The notes below the pieces were generated by a model. The model ran no database searches and was not told where the DNA came from. It was given only the letters and a program-made list of their open reading frames with translations. A stretch of 64,000 nucleotides of DNA from positions 1-64,000 of the forward strand of contig CADANQ010000004.1 of the NCBI GenBank assembly GCA_902789365.1. The letters run 5' to 3'. The translations under genes were made by a program, and so were the position numbers. Shown here piece by piece: positions 1 through 7,163 of the stretch (its first letter is position 1; every line of letters starts with the position of its first letter). This DNA comes from an uncultured Eubacteriales bacterium. Its GTDB lineage: Bacteria; Bacillota; Clostridia; Christensenellales; Aristaeellaceae.

Positions 1-509
1 CCGGTAGTCTCCCGGCACCAGGCTGCACAGCTTCAGGCGGTGGCTTACAAACTTTTCTTCATCACGTTCCGCCAGGCGACACAGCCCCTTGCCCACCAGA
101 AAGTCTGGCAGCACATAGGCAGCGTTGGAGGAGACGTCCACGATCACGCCGCCGGCGTGCATCAAACGGCTGAATTCCTGATTGACGTGCACCGTACCCA
201 GAGCATTGACCCGCAAAAGCTGCTCCGGCTTGGCCATAGCGGGCGACAGTCCGGCGGCGTGGATCGTGTTTTTGATTTCTCCAAGAGAAGCCGCGTATTC
301 CGCCAAGGCCCGTACATCCTCCCGCCGTGAGACATCGCAGGCAAATGCGTGGGCCTCATAGCCCAGAGCCGTCAATTCGTTCACGGCGTTTTCCAGCTTT
401 TTACCGTCCGCCCGGTCAGCACGATGATCTTATCCTTGGACATTTCCTTGGCCGCAGCCAAACCCATGCCGCTGCCGCCGCCGGTGATGACACATACCGT
501 TTTATTCAT
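1..509 (-). pseudogene. Short-chain dehydrogenase/reductase, partial and frameshifted
   Basis: Reading down from ATG at 509 gives MNKTVCVITGGGSGMG, the Rossmann TGxxxGxG motif of classical NAD(P)-dependent SDR oxidoreductases. About 38 codons in, at a run of five T (398-402), the frame breaks. One extra base there restores KLENAVNELTALGYEAHAF and, further on, HAAGLSP (the NAG-like motif), NALGTVHVN and VDVSSNA (strand before the catalytic Ser). The protein then runs off the left edge before the YxxxK motif is complete. It lies downstream of the 34-residue ORF and the epimerase on the same strand and probably shares their transcript. A homopolymer indel could be a read error, so the gene may be intact in the living cell. 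Substrate cannot be inferred. Confidence 0.75.
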
Positions 510-515
510 AGTGCT

Positions 516-620
516 TTAGCCCTCCTGCTCCCTATTCTTTTTCTGAAGGAAACGAAAGTATCCGAAGAATGCAGCCGTCACCAGTGCGGCAACTTCAAAG
601 GCCAGCATATATTCCAGCAT
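516..620 (-). CDS. 34-residue single-pass membrane peptide
   Basis: This small ORF starts at ATG 620 after a good ribosome binding site (GGGAGG, eight bases upstream) and encodes a hydrophobic stretch (MLAFEVAALVTAAFFGYF) followed by a basic tail (RFLQKKNREQEG). That is the shape of a one-helix membrane peptide with a positive cytoplasmic end. It sits in the 15 bp-spaced gap between the epimerase and the SDR gene, all on the minus strand, so it is probably co-transcribed. I do not recognise a family. It could be a small subunit or regulator of the neighbouring dehydrogenases, but that is inference from position only. Confidence 0.55.
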   Translation of the reverse strand: MLEYMLAFEVAALVTAAFFGYFRFLQKKNREQEG

Positions 621-635
621 CGTTTTTCCTCCCGA

Positions 636-1652
636 TCAGGCGATCTTGCCCGTTTCCTTCAGCCATTGGATCTCATCATGGATGGTATCCCGATAGGAAC
701 GGGTGGAATAGCCCAGCTCCCGGATGGCCTTGGTGGAATCGAACTGATTGTTGCGGGCCAGGTTATAGACTGAGAAGCGGGTCATCATGGGCTTGGTGCC
801 CTTCTTCTTGGCTTGCTTTTCCATCATGCCGCCCATCATGTTGGCCGCCCAGATGGGCAGGAACATACCCACCTTTTTGCAGCCCGCTTCGTCGCTGACC
901 ATACGGGAGAAATCCCGGAAGGACACGGGCTCATTGGCCAGGATGTAGCATTCTCCGGCCTTGCCCTTGTCTGCCGCTGCAATGGTGCCCGCCGCCAGAT
1001 CCCGCACATCGCAAAGATTAAAGGAGCCGTCAATGCCCGCGGGCATTTGGCCCTTGATGATCTTGATCAGCGTGCCGGTTGTTTCACCAATGGCGTAGTC
1101 CTCCGGGCCCATGATGCCGCTGGGATGGACGATGCAGGCGTTGAGCCCCTGCTCATGCACCGCGTCCAGCACTGCCTGGCTGGCCATGGCCTTGCTGCGG
1201 CTGTAGCAGCCCACCACCTCGTCCGGGTCAAAGCGGCGCACTTCCTTGATGGCCTTTCCCATGGCCGCTTCCGGGATGGCCCCGGTGGAGGAGCAGTAGA
1301 CCAGCTTTTTGCATTCAGGATGGGAGAGGCACAAGCGGATGATGTTCCTGGTGCCGTCCACGTTGACCTCCATCACCTTGGAGGAATAATCCGGGTTCAC
1401 GGTGACGATGCTGGCGATGTGCAGCACGATGGTCGCTGTGCCTTCCTCCACGGCGAACAGCTTTTCCAGGGAAGCCATATCGGTCAGATCACCCTCCACG
1501 ATCTCCGCTCCCTGGGGCACATATTTCATGGCCGGATCGCCCGGCAGCACGAAGGCCCGCACATTTTCGCCCCGCTCGATCAGCTGACGGCAGATAGTGC
1601 CGCCCAGGAATCCCGCCGCGCCGGTGACCAGATACTTCACATTGTTTTTCAT
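636..1652 (-). CDS. NAD-dependent epimerase/dehydratase family protein (extended SDR)
   Basis: A 338-residue extended SDR. The N-terminal Rossmann motif TGAAGFLGG lies at residues 10-18, the conserved acidic GDL of the NAD(P) pocket near 60, a SSTGA strand before the active site, and the catalytic pair CYSRSK (YxxxK) near residue 155, followed by HPSGIMGP. This pattern resembles dihydroflavonol reductase/3-beta-hydroxysteroid dehydrogenase-type enzymes acting on a ketone or alcohol; the substrate is unknown. The upstream ATG at 1670 is in frame, but a perfect GGAGG lies between it and ATG 1652, so 1652 is the likely start. An imperfect palindrome GTCAG-T/C-T (1689-1706) in the leader could be an operator. 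The SDR and small membrane peptide follow on the same strand. Confidence 0.85.
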   Translation of the reverse strand: MKNNVKYLVTGAAGFLGGTICRQLIERGENVRAFVLPGDPAMKYVPQGAEIVEGDLTDMASLEKLFAVEEGTATIVLHIASIVTVNPDYSSKVMEVNVDGTRNIIRLCLSHPECKKLVYCSSTGAIPEAAMGKAIKEVRRFDPDEVVGCYSRSKAMASQAVLDAVHEQGLNACIVHPSGIMGPEDYAIGETTGTLIKIIKGQMPAGIDGSFNLCDVRDLAAGTIAAADKGKAGECYILANEPVSFRDFSRMVSDEAGCKKVGMFLPIWAANMMGGMMEKQAKKKGTKPMMTRFSVYNLARNNQFDSTKAIRELGYSTRSYRDTIHDEIQWLKETGKIA

Positions 1653-1960
1653 ATCAAAAACCTCCGTCATGATTTTCTTTCTTCGTCCGTCAGCTTTCCA
1701 ACTGACAGGCTTATCATAACGGAGGTTTGTTTATGTTTTGTCAGGGTTTTGTTAAAGAATGGTTAATGGAAAAATCATTCCAGCTTATTAGCAGTCATGT
1801 TTGGCTTGTTCCTTCACCTTCATTTGCTCAGAAATAATAAGTAACAATTTGATCAAAAGCGTTACTGTTCCACCGGTAAGTTGATAATACTCCCTACTAA
1901 AACGCTTAGTTGCCGAGCTTTTCGGGCGATAATGCTTTCCCCAAATTCGGGATAATACTG

Positions 1961-2000
1961 GCAAGCAGGGCAAAATGCTTACATTTTGCACATTGCTTGT
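1961..2000. repeat. Imperfect 40 bp palindrome
   Basis: The centre is GCAAAATG-CTTA-CATTTTGC, an exact 8 bp stem (1970-1977 with 1982-1989). An outer arm CAAGCA (1962-1967) pairs with TGCTTG (1994-1999). It could be a protein-binding site or a folded single-strand origin. Function not determined. Confidence 0.55.
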
Positions 2001-2132
2001 TGGTAGGCTCCGCCCCCAGTCCCGGGGCCTGCCGGCCCGTTTCCCGGGCGCTTCGAACCCCCTGATTACCAGAGCTGCGCTCTGTGGTTGTAGGGTTCGT
2101 CCGGCATAATACTCGATAAGAAAAACGCAAAA

Positions 2133-2198
2133 AAAGAGATCTCCCGTATCTTTCGACCGGTCTGTATTGCCAACCGATGCGGATACGGGGGACTCTTT
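2133..2198. terminator. Long hairpin, possible terminator
   Basis: AAAGAGATCTCCCGTATC (2133-2150) pairs with GATACGGGGGACTCTTT (2182-2198), giving a 6 bp and an 8 bp stem segment around a small mismatch, with a 31-base loop. An A-run precedes it on the plus strand, which would be a U-tract for transcripts leaving leftward. Loop length is larger than usual for an intrinsic terminator. Confidence 0.35.
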
Positions 2199-2283
2199 AT
2201 CTTTTGTATCTTGCTGTGTTCCTGCCAAATTACATCTTTGTTTTTCCGTTCACGGTAATGATATCGATTCCTACGTCGTTCTT

Positions 2284-2592
2284 ATGCACACACTTTTCAC
2301 ATTGGAAGACCGCTATGGCTTCTATGTAGATGAATTTGACGGCGATGTATGTCTGCGGGTGAATCTTCGTGACAGCCAGCAGGCGGCTGAGCTGCACTGG
2401 ATGCTGTACGAATGGCAGGCGGTGGCGAACGCCCTGCGGAAGGGTGAGATCACCCGGGAAGCCTACGACCAGTGGCGATACAACTTCCCCGATGGCGATA
2501 CCGCCCGGCGGTGGGTGAAAGTTCCGTCCCAGAGACTGATGGATGATCTTGTTGCCGGGCTTCAGGAACACGCCGACGATGATCACGAATGA
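2284..2592 (+). CDS. Hypothetical protein of accessory region (102 residues)
   Basis: This plus-strand frame is open from about 2167, but the protein-like part starts at Met 2284 (MHTLFTLEDRYGFYVDEF). The sequence is charged, soluble, and ends with a run of the form EYDQWRYNFP-like (EAYDQWRYNFPDGD) and RWVKVPSQRLMDDL. I associate that type of C-terminal block with small uncharacterised proteins of Clostridial conjugative elements, but cannot name a family. No clear ribosome binding site precedes 2284, so the start is uncertain and the gene may be the 3' remnant of a longer one. A strong intrinsic-terminator-like hairpin follows at 2628. It is the only plus-strand gene in the island. Confidence 0.5.
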   Translation: MHTLFTLEDRYGFYVDEFDGDVCLRVNLRDSQQAAELHWMLYEWQAVANALRKGEITREAYDQWRYNFPDGDTARRWVKVPSQRLMDDLVAGLQEHADDDHE

Positions 2593-2621
2593 CACCTCCA
2601 TCCTTCCGAAAAATCTGCATC

Positions 2622-2978
2622 AAAACAGGGCTAACTGACTTTCACAAAATCAGTTAGCCCTCATTTTCGTTAATGTGGATTTTTGTTGCCAAATTGTTGC
2701 CACGCGGGGGTCTGCCCGCCCGGAAACCCTTATTTCATGCGGGTTTCAGAATCTCGGATCTTATTCCCACTCTTCAAGGCCTAACGCATTCTGTATAATT
2801 TCCATGCGTCGTCGTACTGGTGGCTGCTCTGCATCTCTGTGGTATTCCTGTTCCACTGCCTCTACAGCCTCCGGTTATCATTTTGTTATCAGGGTGATAA
2901 CAGGGGGGCTGGCTGCTGTGGCGGATGGGGTTATTCCACGAGGATATTATACTGCAAAAACTGAGTGGCGGCAAGGGG
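2622..2978. repeat. Long direct repeat, copy R1 (att-like)
   Basis: This ~350 bp stretch aligns along its whole length with 6713-7065. Shared landmarks in order are the GGGCTAACTGA hairpin, GCCAAATTGTTGCC, the 10 bp core ATTCCCACTC (2763-2772), a block reading backwards as a mini-ORF ending NALGLEEWE-stop, the 19 bp GTTATCATTTTGTTATCAG (2874-2892) followed by TGATAAC, and GATATTATACTGCAAA. The core and the 19-mer recur at the guaA 3' end (15429-15517). I interpret it as an attachment-site scar of an integrative element. There is no intact gene inside. Confidence 0.8.
2628..2660 (+). terminator. Hairpin terminator after 2284-2592, inside R1
   Basis: GGGCTAACTGA (2628-2638) pairs exactly with TCAGTTAGCCC (2650-2660), and is followed by TCATTTTCGTT. 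The second repeat copy at 6718-6753 keeps the hairpin with one mismatch. Confidence 0.65.
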
Positions 2979-2998
2979 TGCGATTACCCTCTGAATGA

Positions 2999-4231
2999 TC
3001 AGTAATGCGATTCATAGTAATACCAGTTTTCCATGATCCGTTCCGTATAATACCAGTTATCTCCGTCCAATCCACCTGATTGTTTCCATCCAAATCCGTT
3101 GCCTTCAGGTCGCAGGTTTTCTGTCACCGTAACATCAACCGCGAGCGGGAGGTCGTCCGGGCTGTAGTAAAATCCATAATAGCTGGAAGAGGGAACCAAG
3201 CCGGACCCGCCGCAGTAGAATTCCACATAGGCATCCTTCTCCACATGGATGTCCTGAATGCCTGTCACTTCTTTTGCCCGGTCGGGATCGTTGTCGGTGA
3301 TGCACTGGAAAAGGAAATCGTGATGTTCCTGTACAAGGGAGAAAATCTGATCCTTACTGAGAGCATCGGAATTGCCTCCGGCCATCATGACCGCAAGCAT
3401 CACGTATCCCAACCGATCCCCAAAGCCGCTGTCCGCTGGCTTGCAGACAATAACCGGATCCTCTCCTGGTGCGGAAGAGAAGGCAATTCTGTCCTGGCCG
3501 TCGAATCGATAGCATCCCACCGGGAAGGTCCCGCCATTCTCCGGAGAACCGGTGAAGAATTCGAAGCTCACCGAGTCAGCAGTCGTAAAGCTGTTTGCAC
3601 CTGCCGTCTGGTCTTCTTCAATCGTCAGCTCTGTTCCGAAGAATTCAATGAAGATTACGCGCGCAAAGATGTCGCGGACGGTCAGTTCCGTTCCTCCTGC
3701 TTTTATCACACAGCAGAAGTCATCCTGCACAGCAGCCCGCACCATCTCAGCGGCGGGAAAAGCCGCAGGAGGGTCTGTCAGCGTGCGATACATAGAAGTC
3801 CAAGTATCGGGATGATCCTTGTATACGCTGTCCCAACGTGAAACGATGTACTCCGGACGCACGCGTCCGTCATTGCGCTTCCATTCCCCGTCGAGGTATT
3901 CCCAGCAGCACGTGCCGATATCCGCGGACTGAACCCAGATGTCATAGCTGCCCCGCTCCCAGCATATTCCCCAGTGATCAGACGCTCTGTCCGGCCTGAA
4001 CGAAAAGACCGGGGTATCGGAAGCCGTTTCATACACCGTGACCACGATCTCCCGGTACGATTCAACCTGTTCTGCCGTCTGAAGGGCATAAAACAGAAGA
4101 TCACCGCTGTAGGTTTTTTCCGTTGAAAACGAACCGAGGAATACTTCTTGTTCTTCGGCAAGGCTTACAGACAAAGCCGCACCGGCGCAAAGGATGACAG
4201 CCAGCAGCACTGTCCATAGTTTCTTCAACAT
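2999..4231 (-). CDS. Secreted protein of unknown function (410 residues)
   Basis: An N-terminal signal peptide (MLKKLWTVLLAVILCAGAAL, then SVSLAEEQ) predicts export. The mature part is acidic and rich in aromatic residues, with no catalytic motif I recognise. Its C-terminal ~70 residues contain CGGSGLVPSSSYYGFYYSPD and LAVDVTV. That block is matched in the 106-residue lipoprotein at 5037-5357 (CGGIGFGSGTSYYGIFYS, LLAVNVSL), so the two share a domain. The start is fixed by an AGGAGAAGACGA leader before ATG 4231. About 70 bp upstream lies an orphan copy of the signal-peptide leader shared by other genes in this island. The gene ends just inside the boundary of repeat R1. Confidence 0.7.
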   Translation of the reverse strand: MLKKLWTVLLAVILCAGAALSVSLAEEQEVFLGSFSTEKTYSGDLLFYALQTAEQVESYREIVVTVYETASDTPVFSFRPDRASDHWGICWERGSYDIWVQSADIGTCCWEYLDGEWKRNDGRVRPEYIVSRWDSVYKDHPDTWTSMYRTLTDPPAAFPAAEMVRAAVQDDFCCVIKAGGTELTVRDIFARVIFIEFFGTELTIEEDQTAGANSFTTADSVSFEFFTGSPENGGTFPVGCYRFDGQDRIAFSSAPGEDPVIVCKPADSGFGDRLGYVMLAVMMAGGNSDALSKDQIFSLVQEHHDFLFQCITDNDPDRAKEVTGIQDIHVEKDAYVEFYCGGSGLVPSSSYYGFYYSPDDLPLAVDVTVTENLRPEGNGFGWKQSGGLDGDNWYYTERIMENWYYYESHY

Positions 4232-4280
4232 TCGTCTTCTCCTGCCTTTCCCAAACCAATTAATAAATTACAGCATTTGC

Positions 4281-4333
4281 AGGATCATCGCCCAAACCGT
4301 ATCAGGCGTTTCATGGTCATCGCTCCTCCTGTA
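4281..4333 (-). other. Orphan leader cassette (RBS plus truncated signal peptide)
   Basis: On the minus strand this reads AGGAGGAGCGATGACCATG (4331-4312) followed by AAACGCCTGAT. That is the same RBS, double start and first codons as the leaders at 9577 and 12235. Here the frame closes after nine codons (MKRLIRFGR-stop), because the following bases still resemble the leader but carry an altered frame. It heads no intact protein and is best read as a leftover of a recombination or deletion event. Confidence 0.7.
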
Positions 4334-4395
4334 CAGCATGATTGAGCAGTATGTCTTTGATCAGGCTGCTTTGCCTGACTGATTGGGCATGGCGC

Positions 4396-5004
4396 TCAGT
4401 TCGACTTGTCTTGACCGGCCAATGTAATGTTGCGAAGCCGTAAACCGATGACCTCTTCCTCATCCCATTCATGCAAAAGCACCATTGCATCAGCATCGCG
4501 ATCGTACCAATAGAGGCAGCAAGGAGTCCACAGATTTACATTCAGTTCAAGGTAAACAAATGTCTGGTTTCCTGTTTCGATCAAGCGAATATGAAACATG
4601 TCATGTTCCAGCTCGGCTATATGCTGGAAAATCCTTGCATGTGTTTCGCTCACAGGCACCTGATTCCCTGCCTCATCCTTCAGAGCCATATGGTCAAGTC
4701 GGTTCAGAACCTTGTTTCTATCCCTGTCATTGTATGATTTAAAACAACCATTTGGAATCGTGTAGAATGTGGCTGGATCAGGCTCAAACGGCTCTGATAA
4801 GCAGATGCGGTCACCACTGGCAAGCGAATAATACCTCGTTTCAGATTCTTCTCGGTTGCTCATGATTGATTTGCGAGCGATGACGATGACATCGACATTA
4901 CCTTCCTTTTCCACATCGAATTGATCGTAATGATATCCCCTTGTGCAGCCTGTCATTGAAAGCGCCATGAGTACTATACATAACAACAACGCGATTCGTT
5001 TCAT
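4396..5004 (-). CDS. Lipoprotein of an island-specific paralogous family
   Basis: A 202-residue lipoprotein: MKRIALLLCIVLMALSMTGC ends in a clear lipobox. The mature domain contains YYSLASGDRI, FEPDPATFYT and LNVNLWTPCCLYWYD. All three are matched at the same spacing in the first half of the 12275-13363 lipoprotein (YYALASGSRI, FVPDDMQVYT, LNVNLWTPYQFYYF), so the two are paralogues; the domain has no name I can give. The frame is open to 5046, but GGAG lies 9 bases before ATG 5004 and the lipobox is at the right distance from it, so 5004 is chosen. Likely anchored to the outer face of the membrane. Confidence 0.7.
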   Translation of the reverse strand: MKRIALLLCIVLMALSMTGCTRGYHYDQFDVEKEGNVDVIVIARKSIMSNREESETRYYSLASGDRICLSEPFEPDPATFYTIPNGCFKSYNDRDRNKVLNRLDHMALKDEAGNQVPVSETHARIFQHIAELEHDMFHIRLIETGNQTFVYLELNVNLWTPCCLYWYDRDADAMVLLHEWDEEEVIGLRLRNITLAGQDKSN

Positions 5005-5036
5005 TTTTGCAATCTCCATATTAGTCAGCAATAAAA

Positions 5037-5357
5037 TCAGCACCATGCCAGAGAGACATTGACTGCGAGAAGATCATCCGAATCAGAGTAGAATATGCCG
5101 TAATAGCTTGTGCCGGATCCGAAGCCAATGCCGCCGCAAAGCATGTTGATGCACCGCTCTTCTGCCTCGATTCGTTCGATTCCGTTGATTTCCGAAAGAG
5201 CCTCCCAATCTCCGGTTTCGGAAGCTCTGCGGAAAGCTCCTGCATTTTCCAGATACAGACTTACAATGCTCTCTCGGCTGGTTAATCCTCTGCATGAAGT
5301 CAGGCAGAAAATGCAGGCAGCCATCATAAAGGGGAATAGCAGAAATCTATGTCTCAT
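5037..5357 (-). CDS. Short lipoprotein, truncated relative of the 2999-4231 protein
   Basis: A 106-residue protein with signal peptide and lipobox (FCLTSC at residues 17-22). The second half carries ERCINMLCGGIGFGSGTSYY and DDLLAVNVSL, closely matching the C-terminal block of the 410-residue protein (AYVEFYCGGSGLVPSSSYYG, DDLPLAVDVTV). The larger protein continues about 45 residues beyond this block. Here the frame ends almost at once (SLAWC-stop), 33 bp before the next lipoprotein starts at 5004. That suggests 3' truncation at a junction with the neighbouring gene. Function unknown. Confidence 0.6.
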   Translation of the reverse strand: MRHRFLLFPFMMAACIFCLTSCRGLTSRESIVSLYLENAGAFRRASETGDWEALSEINGIERIEAEERCINMLCGGIGFGSGTSYYGIFYSDSDDLLAVNVSLAWC

Positions 5358-5376
5358 GATTCACTCCCCCTGGAAA

Positions 5377-5651
5377 CTAACGATAATCAAATTGAAAGTA
5401 AACATTCCTCTCGTGTCCAGTGGCGATTTCCACTACAGAAATAGTTGTGGACCAGTCCATGGTCGCACCGCCGTCATTTCGATAGACATTCATTTTGTAT
5501 GCTCCGTCCGGTGAGGGGATGAATCGGGTCAGAAGCTCTCTGGGCCTGCCGCGCTGGCCGAAGCACCCGCTGACGACAGGGCAGCAGAGGAGCAGAGGGC
5601 AGCAAGCAGCAACCGCTTGCGATGCTTTCTCATATCTGTACGCATATCCAT
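5377..5651 (-). pseudogene. DUF5412-like protein, frameshifted in the signal peptide
   Basis: The mature frame reads RFIPSPDGAYKMNVYRNDGG then ATMDW. This is the SPDGxY...NGGAT pattern that I associate with the DUF5412 family of Firmicutes. No start codon with a good leader exists in that frame. In the frame shifted by one, ATG 5651/5633 begins a plausible export signal (MRKHRKRLLLAALCSSAALS) that stops 20 codons later. Joining the two frames near 5560-5580 rebuilds a normal secreted protein. The C-terminus also stops early (FQFDYR-stop) compared with what I recall for the family. I read it as a decayed gene; a single base indel by read error is the alternative. Confidence 0.6.
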
Positions 5652-5656
5652 GGTTC

Positions 5657-5893
5657 TTATCCTTTCCGGTACTCCAGCAGATCTCCGGGCTGGCAGTCCA
5701 GCGCCTCACACAGTGCCGTCAGGGTGGAGATGCGGATGGCTTTGGCCTTCCCGGTCTTCAGGATCGACATATTGGCCATGGTGATGCCCACCCGGTGAGA
5801 GAGCTCTGTCAGGCTCATTTTTCGTTTGGCAAGCATGACATCGATGTTGAAGATGATCTCGCCCCGGCACTCGTTTTCCTTTCTGTTCTCCAT
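5657..5893 (-). CDS. Cro/CI-type HTH transcriptional regulator (YozG-like)
   Basis: A 78-residue protein that is almost only a helix-turn-helix of the Xre/Cro type: IDVMLAKRKMSLTELSHRVG, then ITMANMSILKTGKAKAIRIS and TLTALCEALDCQPGDLLEY. This compact form, with the short turn and the CxPGDLLEY ending, matches YozG-like regulators. Those typically sit beside a DUF2975 membrane protein, as here, 11 bp downstream of that gene. It probably controls its own two-gene operon; the AT-rich promoter region at 6430-6480 would be the target. The effector is unknown. Confidence 0.85.
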   Translation of the reverse strand: MENRKENECRGEIIFNIDVMLAKRKMSLTELSHRVGITMANMSILKTGKAKAIRISTLTALCEALDCQPGDLLEYRKG

Positions 5894-5904
5894 ACAGCAC
5901 CTCG

Positions 5905-6384
5905 TCAGATCGTCAGGTCACTCTGCTCCTGCAGGTCCGCTGCCTTCTGCACCAGGTGGGAGAGGCAGATCGCGGCCACCGTCACCGCGACGCCGGCAAA
6001 GCAGATCAGCAGGGAGGCCAGCAGGATTCCGGGGTGGTTCATGCTCAGGAAGAACAGCACGACATTCCCGGTGAAGAAGAAAACGGTGTCTCCGGCGGCC
6101 AGCCAGGCGATCCGCTGCAGCAGCCGGGCATTCTCTGTCGAGAAGGAGCGGTCCGCGCCAATGTTGGCGGCGATTTTCCAGCCCAGCGCCAGCACCAGGA
6201 AGCAGGGAATCGAGGTACACCAGAGGAAGATCATCCAGGGCCAATGCCACCCGGCAAACTCCGGATAGCTGGCGTGTAGATCATTCCCCACGGTGGGGAG
6301 TATAACAAAGTACACGATGAGCCCGCAGATACCGACGCCTGCGAGGACGATCTTCAGGCTGCGGGAGAGATTGGCTTGACTCAT
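5905..6384 (-). CDS. DUF2975 membrane protein
   Basis: A 159-residue protein with four predicted membrane helices: around residues 10-30 (IVLAGVGICGLIVYFVILP), 48-68, 95-118 (WLAAGDTVFFFTGNVVLFFL) and 125-148. This is the DUF2975 layout, and the following YozG-like regulator confirms the pairing. The frame is open to 6429, but GGAGGTG sits 8 bases before ATG 6384, so that start is chosen. The pair is found in many Firmicutes with no established biochemical role; membrane stress or a toxin-like role would be speculation. The next feature upstream is a relaxase-like remnant. Confidence 0.85.
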   Translation of the reverse strand: MSQANLSRSLKIVLAGVGICGLIVYFVILPTVGNDLHASYPEFAGWHWPWMIFLWCTSIPCFLVLALGWKIAANIGADRSFSTENARLLQRIAWLAAGDTVFFFTGNVVLFFLSMNHPGILLASLLICFAGVAVTVAAICLSHLVQKAADLQEQSDLTI

Positions 6385-6522
6385 GGAAGACACCTCCTGT
6401 TGGTTTTCAGGGGCATTATACGACGCCAAGATTTGTATGTCAATAATTAATTATCGTAAAACAATATAACATCTGTCAGAACTCTTGCGCAACGGGTGGA
6501 TCAGGCCGTGACAATGTACCGG

Positions 6523-6660
6523 TCAAGACATTGCTTTGCGCTCGTCCTTGCGCTTTTCCTTCGCATTCTGTCCGGACACAATCTCCGCGCAGTGCCGCAC
6601 CACCGGCAGCTTCCCTGTTTGATCCTGAAGTGAAGCATGCCGGATATGCAGCTGCTCACC
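6523..6660 (-). pseudogene. Relaxase-like C-terminal remnant (second copy)
   Basis: On the minus strand an open segment ends KLPVVRHCAEIVSGQNAKEK then RKDERKAMS-stop at 6523. The RHCxEIV block and the basic tail match the remnant at 15092-15295 (SVRHCVEIVMKGERKRTNEQ), which looks like the end of a mobilisation relaxase. There is no start codon with a ribosome binding site. As at the guaA end, an att-like repeat lies just to the right (R2, 6713). The match is short, so the assignment is tentative. Confidence 0.4.
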
Positions 6661-6712
6661 TTCTCTTCTCAAGCCGGCACGAACAGCCCTTCATCCTCGC
6701 GAAAAAAACACA

Positions 6713-7065
6713 AAAACAGGGCTAACTGACTTTCACAAAATTAGTTAACCCTCATTTTCGGAATGATGAATTTTGGCTGCCAAATTGTTGCCGCGCGGGG
6801 GTCTGACCGCCCTGAAATACTTATCCTATGCGGGTTTCAGAATTGCGGGGCTTATTCCCACTCTTCAAGTCCTAACGCATTCTGTATAATTTCCGTGCGC
6901 CATCGTCCGGGTGGTCGCTCTGAATCTCTGTGGTCTTCCTATTCCACTGCCTCTACCGCCTCCGGTTATCATTTTGTTATCAGGGTGATAACAGGGGGCT
7001 GGCTGCTGTGGCGGATTTCGTTATTCCGCGGGGATATTATACTGCAAAGAACGAGGTATAGCAAG
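6713..7065. repeat. Long direct repeat, copy R2 (att-like)
   Basis: This is the second copy of the repeat at 2622-2978, in the same orientation. The 10 bp core ATTCCCACTC is at 6854-6863 and the 19-mer GTTATCATTTTGTTATCAG at 6965-6983. The mini-ORF reading NALGLEEWE-stop is kept at its end but carries an in-frame TAG near its start, so this copy is more eroded. Nothing else is encoded between 6661 and 7163. Confidence 0.8.
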
Positions 7066-7163
7066 CGGGCAGCTGCAGGCGGCAGATCTCGTTTCTCCAG
7101 TGCCGCTCTGTCTGACTGGACAGGCATGGTTCTTACCTCGTGGAGAAGATGCCATATGAGTGA

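Larger units (their letters stand above)
1707..2283. other. Hairpin-dense noncoding stretch at island edge
   Basis: No convincing gene is visible. Short frames here lack ribosome binding sites and overlap strong inverted repeats. Visible structures are an imperfect 40 bp palindrome (1961-2000), GC-rich hairpins around 2010-2050, CGAACCC/GGGTTCG flanking a CCAGAGC/GCTCTGTGG hairpin (2055-2100), and a long hairpin at 2133-2198. It separates core-like genes on the left from the accessory region on the right. Such clusters of inverted repeats are common at ends or transfer origins of integrative elements, but I see no diagnostic oriT or terminal sequence. Confidence 0.4.

Noticed and set aside
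1788..2228. 146-residue minus-strand frame
   Set aside because: It runs through hairpins and has no RBS or recognisable composition.
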